Below, one piece after another: positions 27,537 to 35,672 of a stretch of 64,000 bases of DNA. The notes under the pieces were generated by a model that saw only the letters and a list, made by a program, of their open reading frames with translations, searched no databases and was not told the origin of the DNA. Numbering within the stretch: position 1 is the first letter of the stretch; each line of letters opens with the position of its first letter. The stretch covers positions 2,127,279 through 2,191,278 of the forward strand of contig NZ_CP094723.1 of NCBI RefSeq assembly GCF_025558585.1, in the 5' to 3' direction. A program made the position numbers and the translations under genes. Origin of the DNA: Staphylococcus sp. IVB6214 (GTDB lineage: Bacteria; Bacillota; Bacilli; Staphylococcales; Staphylococcaceae).

Positions 27537-27644
27537 AGAAAAACACCTCCGTAAATTCATTTTAACTGAATTCAACGAAAGTGTTTTTATAAAGTTCCCA
27601 CTATATGGGGTCAGCTCAGTAGCCACTTCTTTTCTTATATGCTT

Positions 27645-28595
27645 TTATACAAATGATACGAGCCAATGCCAGATTCTTGTCACCAATGATACGAACTCAT
27701 CCCATAATCTCTGCAAGAAATTACGCGTCTCTTCGTTATCCAATGATTTCAACGCTTCTAACTTATCGCCCGCTGTCTTTTGAATCGTATCTTTCAGCTC
27801 ATTTGCCTGTTTTTGATAAGCTTCAGGATCTTGATTAAGCACATCTGATTGTGCCACATTCATCATCATATTTTGAATCACAGCAATCTCATTATTGCTT
27901 AATACATTGTCCAATCCACGCACATTCAATGTCTGGTTCACAATGTTGTTAATCGTCAATTCATTAATCTGTTGATCAGACGCCTTGGCTTCCGCAATTT
28001 GCGCCTTCATGTCAGCAATCGCTTCATTCAACGCTTCATCAGAGTAGCCTTCTTTCTCTGCGTTGTTCTCACTGATACGTGCCAATTCATTCAATTCAGC
28101 ATGTGCATTTTGGATATCTTCACTATTCAACGCATTGCCTTGCGCTTCGTAAGCTTTGTATATTCCTGTCAACGCACCTTCACCCGTCACCTGATCAATA
28201 GAAGCAATACGAATCGTCGCATCTTGAATACCCGACGTAATGGCTGCATTCATATACTGTTCTTTCGTAATACGTGTAATATTTTCAGGCGTTTCAATCT
28301 TAACATCTACCCCACGTCCAAAACGCTTAGGCTTAATCAGCGCACTCGAATGAATATAGTCATACTCTGTTCCAGTAAAACGAATAACATCTGTATTCGT
28401 TACTTGATAAGTCGTTACACTCTTGCCAACACCCAACTTATCTTTTGTTGCTTCCAATTGATTCTCATTCAAGTCTGCCCCTTGAAGAAAGATTTCTTCC
28501 TTAGGCTTGAATTCGTTGGCAGCATAGGTATTCTGCGCAACACCTACCATCAACAAAGAAGCTGTCAACCCACTGATTAATAGTTTCTTATACAT
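27645..28595 (-). CDS. Secreted DUF1002 protein
   Basis: This 316-residue protein has an N-terminal signal peptide (MYKKLLISGLTASLLMVGVA, cleavage after TYAA). The DUF1002 body is recognisable by KEQYMNAAITSGIQDATIRI and VTGEGALTGIYKAYE. The C-terminus has a hydrophobic, tryptophan-rich end (LWDEFVSLVTRIWHWLVSFV) that could hold it at the membrane. It resembles Bacillus YpuA. Function unknown. It converges on ahpF and shared its now split terminator. Confidence 0.8.
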   Translation of the reverse strand: MYKKLLISGLTASLLMVGVAQNTYAANEFKPKEEIFLQGADLNENQLEATKDKLGVGKSVTTYQVTNTDVIRFTGTEYDYIHSSALIKPKRFGRGVDVKIETPENITRITKEQYMNAAITSGIQDATIRIASIDQVTGEGALTGIYKAYEAQGNALNSEDIQNAHAELNELARISENNAEKEGYSDEALNEAIADMKAQIAEAKASDQQINELTINNIVNQTLNVRGLDNVLSNNEIAVIQNMMMNVAQSDVLNQDPEAYQKQANELKDTIQKTAGDKLEALKSLDNEETRNFLQRLWDEFVSLVTRIWHWLVSFV

Positions 28596-28763
28596 ATACT
28601 CACTTCCTTCTCCACGCTTTACCCTATTTTAACATGAGATACGCATTTAAGTATCAATCCTTAGACGCACAAAAAATTCTGAAAATTCATCTCGCCAAAT
28701 CCGTTTTTCTATGATATAATCCTTTTAATTCTTATCATATAACTAAGATATAGGAGGGATACA

Positions 28764-29588
28764 ATGAAATATTTTAAATTTAGTATTATTTTCTTGCTGG
28801 CACTGGTGCTTGTTGCATGTGGCAAAGGGTCAGACAGTAAACAAGAGAATGAAAAATCTTTTACAATCGGTTTCGGTCCCGGAACATACGAAGAAATATT
28901 CCGTGGTGGCGCATTGCCTATCCTAGAGAAAAAGGGCTATGATGTTGAAATCAAAAGCTTCTCTCAAACAGATCAAATCAATCCAGCGATGAAGGATGGT
29001 GACATTCAAGCATCTATCTTCCAAAGTACCGCTTATATGGACAGTATCAACGATAAAATCGATGCAAAAATGATTAAAAATAACGAAGTCCCTACTGCTC
29101 CACAGTCACTATGGTCTAAAAAGCACCAATCACTCGATGACATTCAAGACGGACAAACAATTGCTGTACCTAACGATCCTGTTAACCAAGAACGGGCATT
29201 ACGTATTCTAGAAGGACTTGGATGGATTAAGTTAGACAATAAAACAACAGGCGTAAATTTCAAACTATCAAGCGTTCATCCTGACAAATATGACTTGAAA
29301 TTCAGCGAAGTTGCAGCACCACAAGTTCTTCGTTCACTTGAAGATGTCGACTTTGGTATTGTAAACGGAAACTACATTGCAGATAGCGGTCAAAAAATAA
29401 GTGACGCACTTGTCGTTGAAAAAACACCTGATGCGCATAAAGTAATGTTGAGCATCAACGAGTCGGATAAAGACAAAGCATGGGCGAAAGCATTGCGCGA
29501 CACATATAAAGACCCTGAATTCCAAAAATGGTTCCGAGACCACAAAGAATACAGTGGATATATCGAACCAACTAATTGGCAAAAATAA
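28764..29588 (+). CDS. Methionine-binding lipoprotein MetQ, orphan copy
   Basis: This 274-residue lipoprotein has a signal with lipobox LVAC (Cys 19) and an NLPA/MetQ fold (ITIGFGPGTYEEIFRG-type start, QTDQINPAMKDGDIQASIFQ, VPNDPVNQERALRILEGLGW). It should bind methionine or a related amino acid at the outer face of the membrane. Unlike the second metQ at 32656 it has no adjacent ATPase or permease, so it may feed MetNI encoded 1.4 kb away. AGGAGGG precedes the ATG. Confidence 0.85.
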   Translation: MKYFKFSIIFLLALVLVACGKGSDSKQENEKSFTIGFGPGTYEEIFRGGALPILEKKGYDVEIKSFSQTDQINPAMKDGDIQASIFQSTAYMDSINDKIDAKMIKNNEVPTAPQSLWSKKHQSLDDIQDGQTIAVPNDPVNQERALRILEGLGWIKLDNKTTGVNFKLSSVHPDKYDLKFSEVAAPQVLRSLEDVDFGIVNGNYIADSGQKISDALVVEKTPDAHKVMLSINESDKDKAWAKALRDTYKDPEFQKWFRDHKEYSGYIEPTNWQK

Positions 29589-29680
29589 CTGCTTAACATT
29601 TAAGTCGTATTAGAACAATATATCATTTGTCAAACATCTCCAACACTCAAAAATGAACTTGAACTACTCCCTGCTTTCGT

Positions 29681-29720
29681 AAAAGACCTGCGCTCTCATA
29701 TCGGAGCACAGGTCTTATTT
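29681..29720. terminator. Bidirectional terminator between metQ and bioB
   Basis: AAGACCTG-GCTC pairs with GAGC-CAGGTCTT with one mismatch, flanked by A's and T's on both sides. Confidence 0.8.
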
Positions 29721-29722
29721 CA

Positions 29723-30706
29723 TTATGATGAAGTTGTCTCTAAGTTTCCATAATCAATCTCATATCCTAAATCTTTGATCATGTCATAATCCAACTGATT
29801 AGGTTGTCCACCGGTAATAAGATAATCACCTACAAAAATAGAGTTTGCCACCATCAATGCAGTCGCTTGTAAAGAACGTAAATTCACTTCACGTCCTCCT
29901 GCAATACGGATTTCTTTGGAAGGATTCACTAAGCGAAATAACGCCAAAATACGTAAACAACGCATAGGTGTTAACTCATCCATCTCCCCAAACTTCGTCC
30001 CTTTAATCGGATGTAAGAAGTTGACTGGGATACTGTCTGCATCGATCTTTTTTAATGCAAAAGCCATATTGACAATATCTTCATCGCTTTCTCCCATCCC
30101 ACATATGACACCTGAACAAGGAGATATGTTGTGTGACTTCATCATTTCTATCGTATCGACACGATCTTGATATGTATGTGTTGTGACGACTTCTTCATGG
30201 TACCGTTCACTCGTATTCAGGTTATGGTTATATCGATCGACACCTGCTGCTTTTAACTTAGCCGCTTGTGCTTCATTCGTTAATCCTAAACAGGCACAGA
30301 CTTTTAATTGTGGGTGTGCTGCTTTAATGTGTTCGACGGATGCAGTGATATGATCGACTTCCTTATCACTGGGACCTCTACCACTCATCACAATGCAATA
30401 TGTCCCTATCTCATTTTCTACTGCAACTTTGGCACCTTCTGTAATTTGATTTTCTGGAATCAACGTATATCTTTGTTTCTCTTTCATATCTTTAGACTGC
30501 CCGCAGTAACCACAGTCTTCCGGACAAATACCACTCTTCGCATTTAATATCATGTTCAACTTTATTTTGTGTCCATAATAATGTTTCCGTAGTTGATATG
30601 CTTCGTAGACGAGTGACATCGTGTCGTATGAGGCATCTGTAAATAATTCCAATGCTTTTTGTTGTGTTAGTGCTACTCCATCAAGGATATTACGTGCAAT
30701 ATTCAT
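29723..30706 (-). CDS. bioB: Biotin synthase
   Basis: This 327-residue radical SAM enzyme has the cluster motif [14 protein letters not shown] (CxxxCxxC), and further conserved Cys and Arg residues in [20 protein letters not shown] and [13 protein letters not shown]. It inserts sulfur into dethiobiotin. It stands alone on the minus strand between two methionine transport loci; no other bio genes are in the window. GAGGAGG precedes the ATG, and a BirA-like site lies upstream. Confidence 0.95.
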   Translation of the reverse strand: MNIARNILDGVALTQQKALELFTDASYDTMSLVYEAYQLRKHYYGHKIKLNMILNAKSGICPEDCGYCGQSKDMKEKQRYTLIPENQITEGAKVAVENEIGTYCIVMSGRGPSDKEVDHITASVEHIKAAHPQLKVCACLGLTNEAQAAKLKAAGVDRYNHNLNTSERYHEEVVTTHTYQDRVDTIEMMKSHNISPCSGVICGMGESDEDIVNMAFALKKIDADSIPVNFLHPIKGTKFGEMDELTPMRCLRILALFRLVNPSKEIRIAGGREVNLRSLQATALMVANSIFVGDYLITGGQPNQLDYDMIKDLGYEIDYGNLETTSS

Positions 30707-30741
30707 ATCAAAACCTCCTCAATATAGAAGTATTATAGCAT

Positions 30742-30775
30742 AATTGTAATCTTTTTTTATATTTAAGTTTACATT
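30742..30775 (-). promoter_or_regulatory. Candidate BirA operator before bioB
   Basis: On the minus strand AATGTAAAC (30767-30775) and GATTACAATT (30742-30751) form an inverted pair 15 bases apart, followed by TATAAT. This is the layout of Gram-positive BirA sites. Confidence 0.55.
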
Positions 30776-30888
30776 CGTGGTAGCCACATAAATACCAAGT
30801 AATATGAATATATTATGTTATTTTTACTACAAAATTTATCTATAACATAAAGGTTTAACTTTATTTTCAGAAAATAACCAATATTGTG

Positions 30889-30917
30889 TTGACTCGATGT
30901 AAAATGTAGCCTACAAT
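30889..30917 (+). promoter_or_regulatory. metNIQ promoter
   Basis: TTGACT (30889-30894) and TACAAT (30912-30917) are spaced 17 bases. The CymR-like AAGTCGGAATTAA (30936-30948) lies in the leader. Confidence 0.75.
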
Positions 30918-30957
30918 AACAATCATTACTAATTAAGTCGGAATTAAGGAGGCTCGT

Positions 30958-31995
30958 ATGATTACGTTTCAAAATGTCAGTAAAACATTCAGTAAAAAAC
31001 AGACCACTGTGCATGCATTAAATGATGTTTCTTTCACCGTTGACCAAGGCGACATATTTGGCGTTATTGGTTATAGTGGTGCCGGTAAGAGTACATTAGT
31101 AAGACTCGTCAATCAGCTAGAGAAACAAACATCAGGCGATGTATATGTCGATAATCATCACTTAAATACATATACACCTGCAGATTTGCGCAAAGTCAAA
31201 AAAGATATCGGCATGATCTTTCAACATTTTAACCTTCTCAACTCAAAAACAGTCTTCAAAAACGTTGCAATGCCACTCATTCTCAGCAGTATTAATCCAA
31301 CAGAAATCAAGAAACGTGTCGATGAAATGCTCACATTCGTTGGGTTAGAAGGCAAATCACAACAATATCCAAGCGAACTATCTGGTGGACAAAAACAGCG
31401 TGTCGCCATTGCACGTGCGCTCGTCACGAACCCTAAAATTTTGTTGTGTGACGAAGCGACAAGTGCACTCGACCCAGCAACGACAGATGCAATTCTTGAT
31501 TTATTGAAGAAAACTAATGAAACATTCGGTGTTACGATTCTTGTCATCACACATGAGATGAGCGTGATTCAAAAAATTTGTAATCGTGTTGCAGTAATGG
31601 AACAAGGCCGTGTAATTGAATTAGACTCTGTCAAAAATGTGTTCAGTCACCCAAAAACAGAGACTGCTAAACGCTTTGTTTCTACGGTCATTAATACTGA
31701 ACCGTCAGAACATGTTTTAAAACAGATTGCGCATCATGATAATGCACAAGTTTATCGCTTGTTCATCGAGAGTGATCAAATCTCCAATGCGATTGTCAAT
31801 GACTTGATTGCGACATTCCAAGTTGAAGTGAACATTATTCATGCCTTTATGACAGAGATTCAAACAGAAGCTGTCGGTTATCTCTGGTTGCAAATCATTG
31901 GTGATGCGACACAACAACAAGCAATTCAAGCGCACTTAACAGAACAACACATTCAATATGAGGAGGTGTCAGCAGATGCTCGGTTCATCCATTGA
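30958..31995 (+). CDS. metN: Methionine ABC transporter ATPase
   Basis: This 345-residue ABC ATPase has Walker A GYSGAGKSTL, the ABC signature LSGGQKQR, Walker B ILLCDEATSALDP and a C-terminal NIL (ACT-like) domain from about residue 255, which in MetN senses methionine. It powers import by the MetI permease encoded next. AAGGAGG precedes the ATG, and the end overlaps the permease gene by 20 bases. Confidence 0.95.
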   Translation: MITFQNVSKTFSKKQTTVHALNDVSFTVDQGDIFGVIGYSGAGKSTLVRLVNQLEKQTSGDVYVDNHHLNTYTPADLRKVKKDIGMIFQHFNLLNSKTVFKNVAMPLILSSINPTEIKKRVDEMLTFVGLEGKSQQYPSELSGGQKQRVAIARALVTNPKILLCDEATSALDPATTDAILDLLKKTNETFGVTILVITHEMSVIQKICNRVAVMEQGRVIELDSVKNVFSHPKTETAKRFVSTVINTEPSEHVLKQIAHHDNAQVYRLFIESDQISNAIVNDLIATFQVEVNIIHAFMTEIQTEAVGYLWLQIIGDATQQQAIQAHLTEQHIQYEEVSADARFIH

Positions 31996-32635
31996 TTCAT
32001 CACAGTTACTTGAAGCACTTTACCAAACACTGTATATGGTATCTGTCGCACTTGTTATCGGTGCATTGATCGGGATTCCACTCGGCATTTTACTTGTGGT
32101 CACACGTCCAAATGGTATCTGGCCAAACGCCTTGATCCACCATGCCTTGAATCCAATTATCAATATCTTAAGATCTGTACCATTTATTATTTTGCTCATC
32201 GCAATTGTACCATTTACAAAACTATTGGTCGGTACGTCTATTGGAACAACAGCTGCGATTGTACCATTAACCGTTTATGTGGCACCTTATATCGCCAGAC
32301 TCGTCGAAAACTCTTTATTAGAAGTAGATGACGGTATTATAGAAGCAGCCCATGCGATGGGGGCATCACCTATCCAAATTATACGCTATTTCTTATTACC
32401 AGAAGCACTCGGCTCACTGATCTTGTCTATCACAACTGCCATTATTGGTTTGATTGGTGCGACTGCGATGGCTGGTGCGGTCGGTGGTGGCGGTATCGGT
32501 GATATGGCACTGGTATATGGCTATCAGCGCTTTGATACATTCGTCATTCTCATCACCGTTGTCGTTTTAGTCATCATTGTGCAACTGATTCAGTCACTCG
32601 GTAACGTACTCGCAAGAAAAGTCAGAAGAAATTAA
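31976..32635 (+). CDS. metI: Methionine ABC transporter permease
   Basis: This protein of about 219 residues starts at ATG 31976 (MLGSSIDSSQ), 7 bases after AGGAGGTG; an ATG at 31958 overlaps that site. There are five hydrophobic segments, and the permease EAA loop EAAHAMGASPIQIIRYFLLPEAL. It forms the membrane channel of the MetNIQ transporter. It is also named metP in staphylococci; the biosynthetic metI at 46963 is a different gene. Confidence 0.92.
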   Translation: MLGSSIDSSQLLEALYQTLYMVSVALVIGALIGIPLGILLVVTRPNGIWPNALIHHALNPIINILRSVPFIILLIAIVPFTKLLVGTSIGTTAAIVPLTVYVAPYIARLVENSLLEVDDGIIEAAHAMGASPIQIIRYFLLPEALGSLILSITTAIIGLIGATAMAGAVGGGGIGDMALVYGYQRFDTFVILITVVVLVIIVQLIQSLGNVLARKVRRN

Positions 32636-32655
32636 ACTTAGGGGGTTTTATCAAT

Positions 32656-33501
32656 ATGAAAAGAATTATTACGATACTACTTGCAGCTATTTTTGTATTA
32701 GCTGCTTGTGGTCAAAACACTGACAATCAAAAGAAAGTAACAATTGGTATCGCTTCAAATGATTCCAAAGCATGGGAAAAAGTTAAAGAACTAGCGAAGG
32801 AAGAAGATATTGATTTGGAGATTAAGCAATTCTCTGATTACAATGTACCAAACAAAGCGCTAAGCGACAGGGATATTGATATGAACGCCTTCCAGCACTT
32901 TGCTTTCCTCGATACATTCAAAAAAGAGAATAAAGGGACAGATATCACACCAATTCGTACATCTGTACTCGCACCACTCGGTATTTACTCTGAAAAAGTG
33001 AAGGACGTAAAAGATGTAAAGGATGGCGCTAAGGTAGCCATTCCTAATGATATTTCAAACCAAGCACGCGCATTAAAACTGCTCGAAAAAGCAGGCTTAC
33101 TAGAACTTAATGATGACTTCGGTCTTTCTAGCTCAATCAAAGACATCAAAAACAACCCGAAAAACTTAGATATCACTGCCGTGGATGCACAACAAACAGC
33201 ACGTGCCTTGTCAGATGTAGATATTTCGGTTATTAATAATGGGGTTGCATCAAAAGCAGGTTTAGATGCGAAGAAAGATCCTATTTTCCTTGAAGATTCA
33301 AAAGGGGACACTACAAAGCCTTTCATTAACATTATCGCAGTGAATACAAAAGACAAAGACAACAAAACATTCCAACGCATCGCCGAACTTTATCACTCTG
33401 ATGAAGCAAAAGATGCCTTAAAAGAAGATACTAAAGACGGTGAAATTGTCATCGACTTGAAACCATCAGAAATTAAGGAAATTGAAGATAACTTGAAATA
33501 A
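32656..33501 (+). CDS. metQ: Methionine-binding lipoprotein MetQ
   Basis: This 281-residue lipoprotein has lipobox LAAC (Cys 18). The MetQ fold shows DYNVPNKALSDRDIDMNAFQ and AIPNDISNQARALKLLEKAG. It is the substrate-binding part of the adjacent MetNI. A GGGGG run precedes the ATG, and a bidirectional terminator follows. Confidence 0.93.
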   Translation: MKRIITILLAAIFVLAACGQNTDNQKKVTIGIASNDSKAWEKVKELAKEEDIDLEIKQFSDYNVPNKALSDRDIDMNAFQHFAFLDTFKKENKGTDITPIRTSVLAPLGIYSEKVKDVKDVKDGAKVAIPNDISNQARALKLLEKAGLLELNDDFGLSSSIKDIKNNPKNLDITAVDAQQTARALSDVDISVINNGVASKAGLDAKKDPIFLEDSKGDTTKPFINIIAVNTKDKDNKTFQRIAELYHSDEAKDALKEDTKDGEIVIDLKPSEIKEIEDNLK

Positions 33502-33511
33502 CAATCCAAAG

Positions 33512-33566
33512 AAAAGCGGTAACCACCCTCTCAAAGGAATGAGATTCGGTCGTTACCGCTTCTTTA
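33512..33566. terminator. Bidirectional terminator, metQ / ulaA
   Basis: AAGCGGTAAC (33514-33523) pairs with GTTACCGCTT (33552-33561), with A-rich and T-rich flanks. Confidence 0.85.
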
Positions 33567-33567
33567 T

Positions 33568-34926
33568 TTATTTCTCTTGTGCATATTTGTCGTCTGAGCG
33601 TTTTTGGAACATCACTGCTAACACCGCTACAATCGCAATCAGTGCTGCAATACCGATTGTACCAAGGTATTTTGTAATGTAACCAACAATGATACCCACT
33701 GCCAAGAAATCTGTATCTGAGAATGTTGTTGCCGCTGAACCTAGCTCACCCATGAATGGAATGAACAATAATGGCAAGAATGTGATCAACAAGCCGTTAA
33801 GCGCTGAACCTGCCACTGCACCTTTGATACCACCACGTGCATTACCGAACACACCTGCTGTGGCACCTAAGAAGAAGTGTGGCACAACACCAGGTAGAAT
33901 CACAACGCCACCAAGTAAGAACATGATGAACATGCCAATAACACCTGTGATGAAACTTACAAAGAATCCAATAAGCACAGCGTTTTGCGCATATGGGAAG
34001 ACAATCGGACAGTCTAAAGCTGGTTTTGTATTTGGTACGAGTTTTTCAGAAATACCTTTAAATGCTGGAACAATTTCTGCTAAAATCAAGCGTACACCTG
34101 TCAAGATAATGAATACACCTGCTGCGAATGTAACACCTTGAATGACTGAGAATACGATGAAGTTTGTACCATCGCTTAACTCTGTATGAACATACTGAGG
34201 ACCTGCGAATAATGCTGCGATGATGTATAGAACGATCATTGTTAATGAAATACTAATTGTACTTTCTCGTAAAAAGCTTAATCCTTTAGGAAACTTAATG
34301 TCTTCTGTAGATTTTGATTTTCCTGCAAACAGCTTCCCAACTTCACCTGCAGCCCAATAGCTGACTGTACCAAAGTGACCGATTGCCACTTGATTTGATC
34401 CAGTAATTTTTGTCATTGTAGACTGACCTAATGCTGGTAACACTGCCATGATCAAGCCTAAAATCAATGAACCTAAGACAACTGTTAATGTACCTGTGAT
34501 ATTACCTACTGTAAGCAATATCGCTAAGAATGCTGCCATATAAAATGTATGATGCCCTGTTAAGAAAATATACTTAAGGTTTGTAAAACGTGCGATTAAG
34601 ATGTTTACAAGCATCCCGAACATCATAATCAGCGCTGCTGTCGTACCATATTCTTTCAATGCGATAGAGATAATCGCTTCGTTGTTAGGAACAACCCCTT
34701 GTACACCAAATGCTTCCTGAAACATCTGACCAAATGGCTCCAAAGAGTTCGTAACGACACCTGCACCGGCACTTAATACAAGGAATCCCAAAATCGTTTT
34801 AATCGTACCTGACGTAATATCTGCTGCTGATTTCTTTTGGACAACCAATCCGACAAATGCGATTAATGCGACGAGAATTGCGGGTTGGCTAAAAACATCG
34901 ACGAAAAATCCTAATACTGAATTCAT
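33568..34926 (-). CDS. ulaA: PTS ascorbate-type EIIC
   Basis: This 452-residue integral membrane protein of the SgaT/UlaA family has about 11 hydrophobic segments and conserved stretches such as GTTAALIMMFGMLVNILIAR and HHTFYMAAFLA. It transports L-ascorbate, or a similar acid sugar, and couples to EIIB and EIIA encoded next to it. It is the last gene of a regulator-IIA-IIB-IIC operon. No ascorbate catabolic genes accompany it, so the true substrate is uncertain. Confidence 0.88.
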   Translation of the reverse strand: MNSVLGFFVDVFSQPAILVALIAFVGLVVQKKSAADITSGTIKTILGFLVLSAGAGVVTNSLEPFGQMFQEAFGVQGVVPNNEAIISIALKEYGTTAALIMMFGMLVNILIARFTNLKYIFLTGHHTFYMAAFLAILLTVGNITGTLTVVLGSLILGLIMAVLPALGQSTMTKITGSNQVAIGHFGTVSYWAAGEVGKLFAGKSKSTEDIKFPKGLSFLRESTISISLTMIVLYIIAALFAGPQYVHTELSDGTNFIVFSVIQGVTFAAGVFIILTGVRLILAEIVPAFKGISEKLVPNTKPALDCPIVFPYAQNAVLIGFFVSFITGVIGMFIMFLLGGVVILPGVVPHFFLGATAGVFGNARGGIKGAVAGSALNGLLITFLPLLFIPFMGELGSAATTFSDTDFLAVGIIVGYITKYLGTIGIAALIAIVAVLAVMFQKRSDDKYAQEK

Positions 34927-34945
34927 GCCATCTACTCCTTTTCAC

Positions 34946-35230
34946 TTACAATACGTTCATTGATTGAAGCTTCTCTTCTAACTTACCTTGTAATTCTACT
35001 TTGTCTAAAATATTATCCAATACGATGACTTCTCCAAGACGTTGCGCATTTTCTTCTAAGTCACGTCCACAGATGAATAAGTCTGCCATTTCAGGACTTG
35101 CCGTCATAATATCACTGTGTTCAACTTGAATATCTGAAGGTGCTTGTAATTGTTTTAAAGCCTCCTGTACGTTCATCTCAACCATAAAGCTACTTCCTAA
35201 ACCGTGTCCACATACTACTAATATTTTCAT
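34946..35230 (-). CDS. ulaB: PTS ascorbate-type EIIB
   Basis: This 94-residue SgaB-type EIIB has phospho-cysteine Cys7 in VVCGHGLGSSFMVE. It carries phosphate from EIIA to the sugar. It lies between the IIA and IIC genes, 1 base after IIA. Confidence 0.88.
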   Translation of the reverse strand: MKILVVCGHGLGSSFMVEMNVQEALKQLQAPSDIQVEHSDIMTASPEMADLFICGRDLEENAQRLGEVIVLDNILDKVELQGKLEEKLQSMNVL

Positions 35231-35231
35231 C

Positions 35232-35672
35232 TTAATCTCTCTCCTCTAATAATTGTTTAATGTCTTCCTTACTTTGAGCTGCCATTAACGCTTCAACCGT
35301 ATTGGTATCGCTTAAACGCATAGCCAAATTTCTCAACACATCTAAGTGTGCCGCTTCATCGACAGCACTTAATACAAAAACTAATGTGGCATAGCGTCCT
35401 GTTTCTGAAAAATTAATATGTTCTTCTAACTTCAATAAACTTAGCCCAACCTTATGAACATCTTCACTCGGTCTCGAATGGGCAATCGCAATCTCTGGTG
35501 CAATGACAATATAAGGACCCATTTCATGCACGCTATTAATCATTGCATCAACATATGATTGTTCAAAATACCCATATTCAAGTAAAGGTTCTGCTGCTAC
35601 CCGAATCGCTTCTTCCCAATTGGTCACACGATCCTGTAACTGAATATGTGATGCTTGAATCATCTCTGACAT
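35232..35672 (-). CDS. ulaC: PTS EIIA of the mannitol/fructose/ascorbate type
   Basis: The active-site histidine of this 146-residue protein is in PEIAIAHSRPSED (His65). It receives phosphate from HPr. It directly abuts the regulator gene upstream (0-base gap) and the EIIB gene downstream. Confidence 0.87.
   Translation of the reverse strand: MSEMIQASHIQLQDRVTNWEEAIRVAAEPLLEYGYFEQSYVDAMINSVHEMGPYIVIAPEIAIAHSRPSEDVHKVGLSLLKLEEHINFSETGRYATLVFVLSAVDEAAHLDVLRNLAMRLSDTNTVEALMAAQSKEDIKQLLEERD

Larger units (their letters stand above)
26352..27618 (-). mobile_element. IS3-family (IS150-group) insertion sequence, copy 2
   Basis: This 1267-bp copy has the same orientation and essentially the same sequence as copy 1; the one difference noticed is one A fewer in the run before orfA. 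It is flanked by the 4-bp repeat GTAG (26348-26351 and 27619-27622). Outside sequence AAAAGAAGTGGCT on the left and AGCCACTTCTTTT on the right would join into a 13-bp terminator stem with a 4-base loop, so this element too entered a terminator loop. Confidence 0.93.

Noticed and set aside
27537..27626. 30-codon N-terminal extension of OrfA in IS copy 2
   Set aside because: It arises from one missing A and reads into the IS end and flank; the real ribosome site is next to MRRVAYS.
30769..30957. SAM riboswitch or T-box before metNIQ
   Set aside because: No S-box core or T-box GGTGG motif is present; only a sigma-A promoter and a CymR-like motif are seen.
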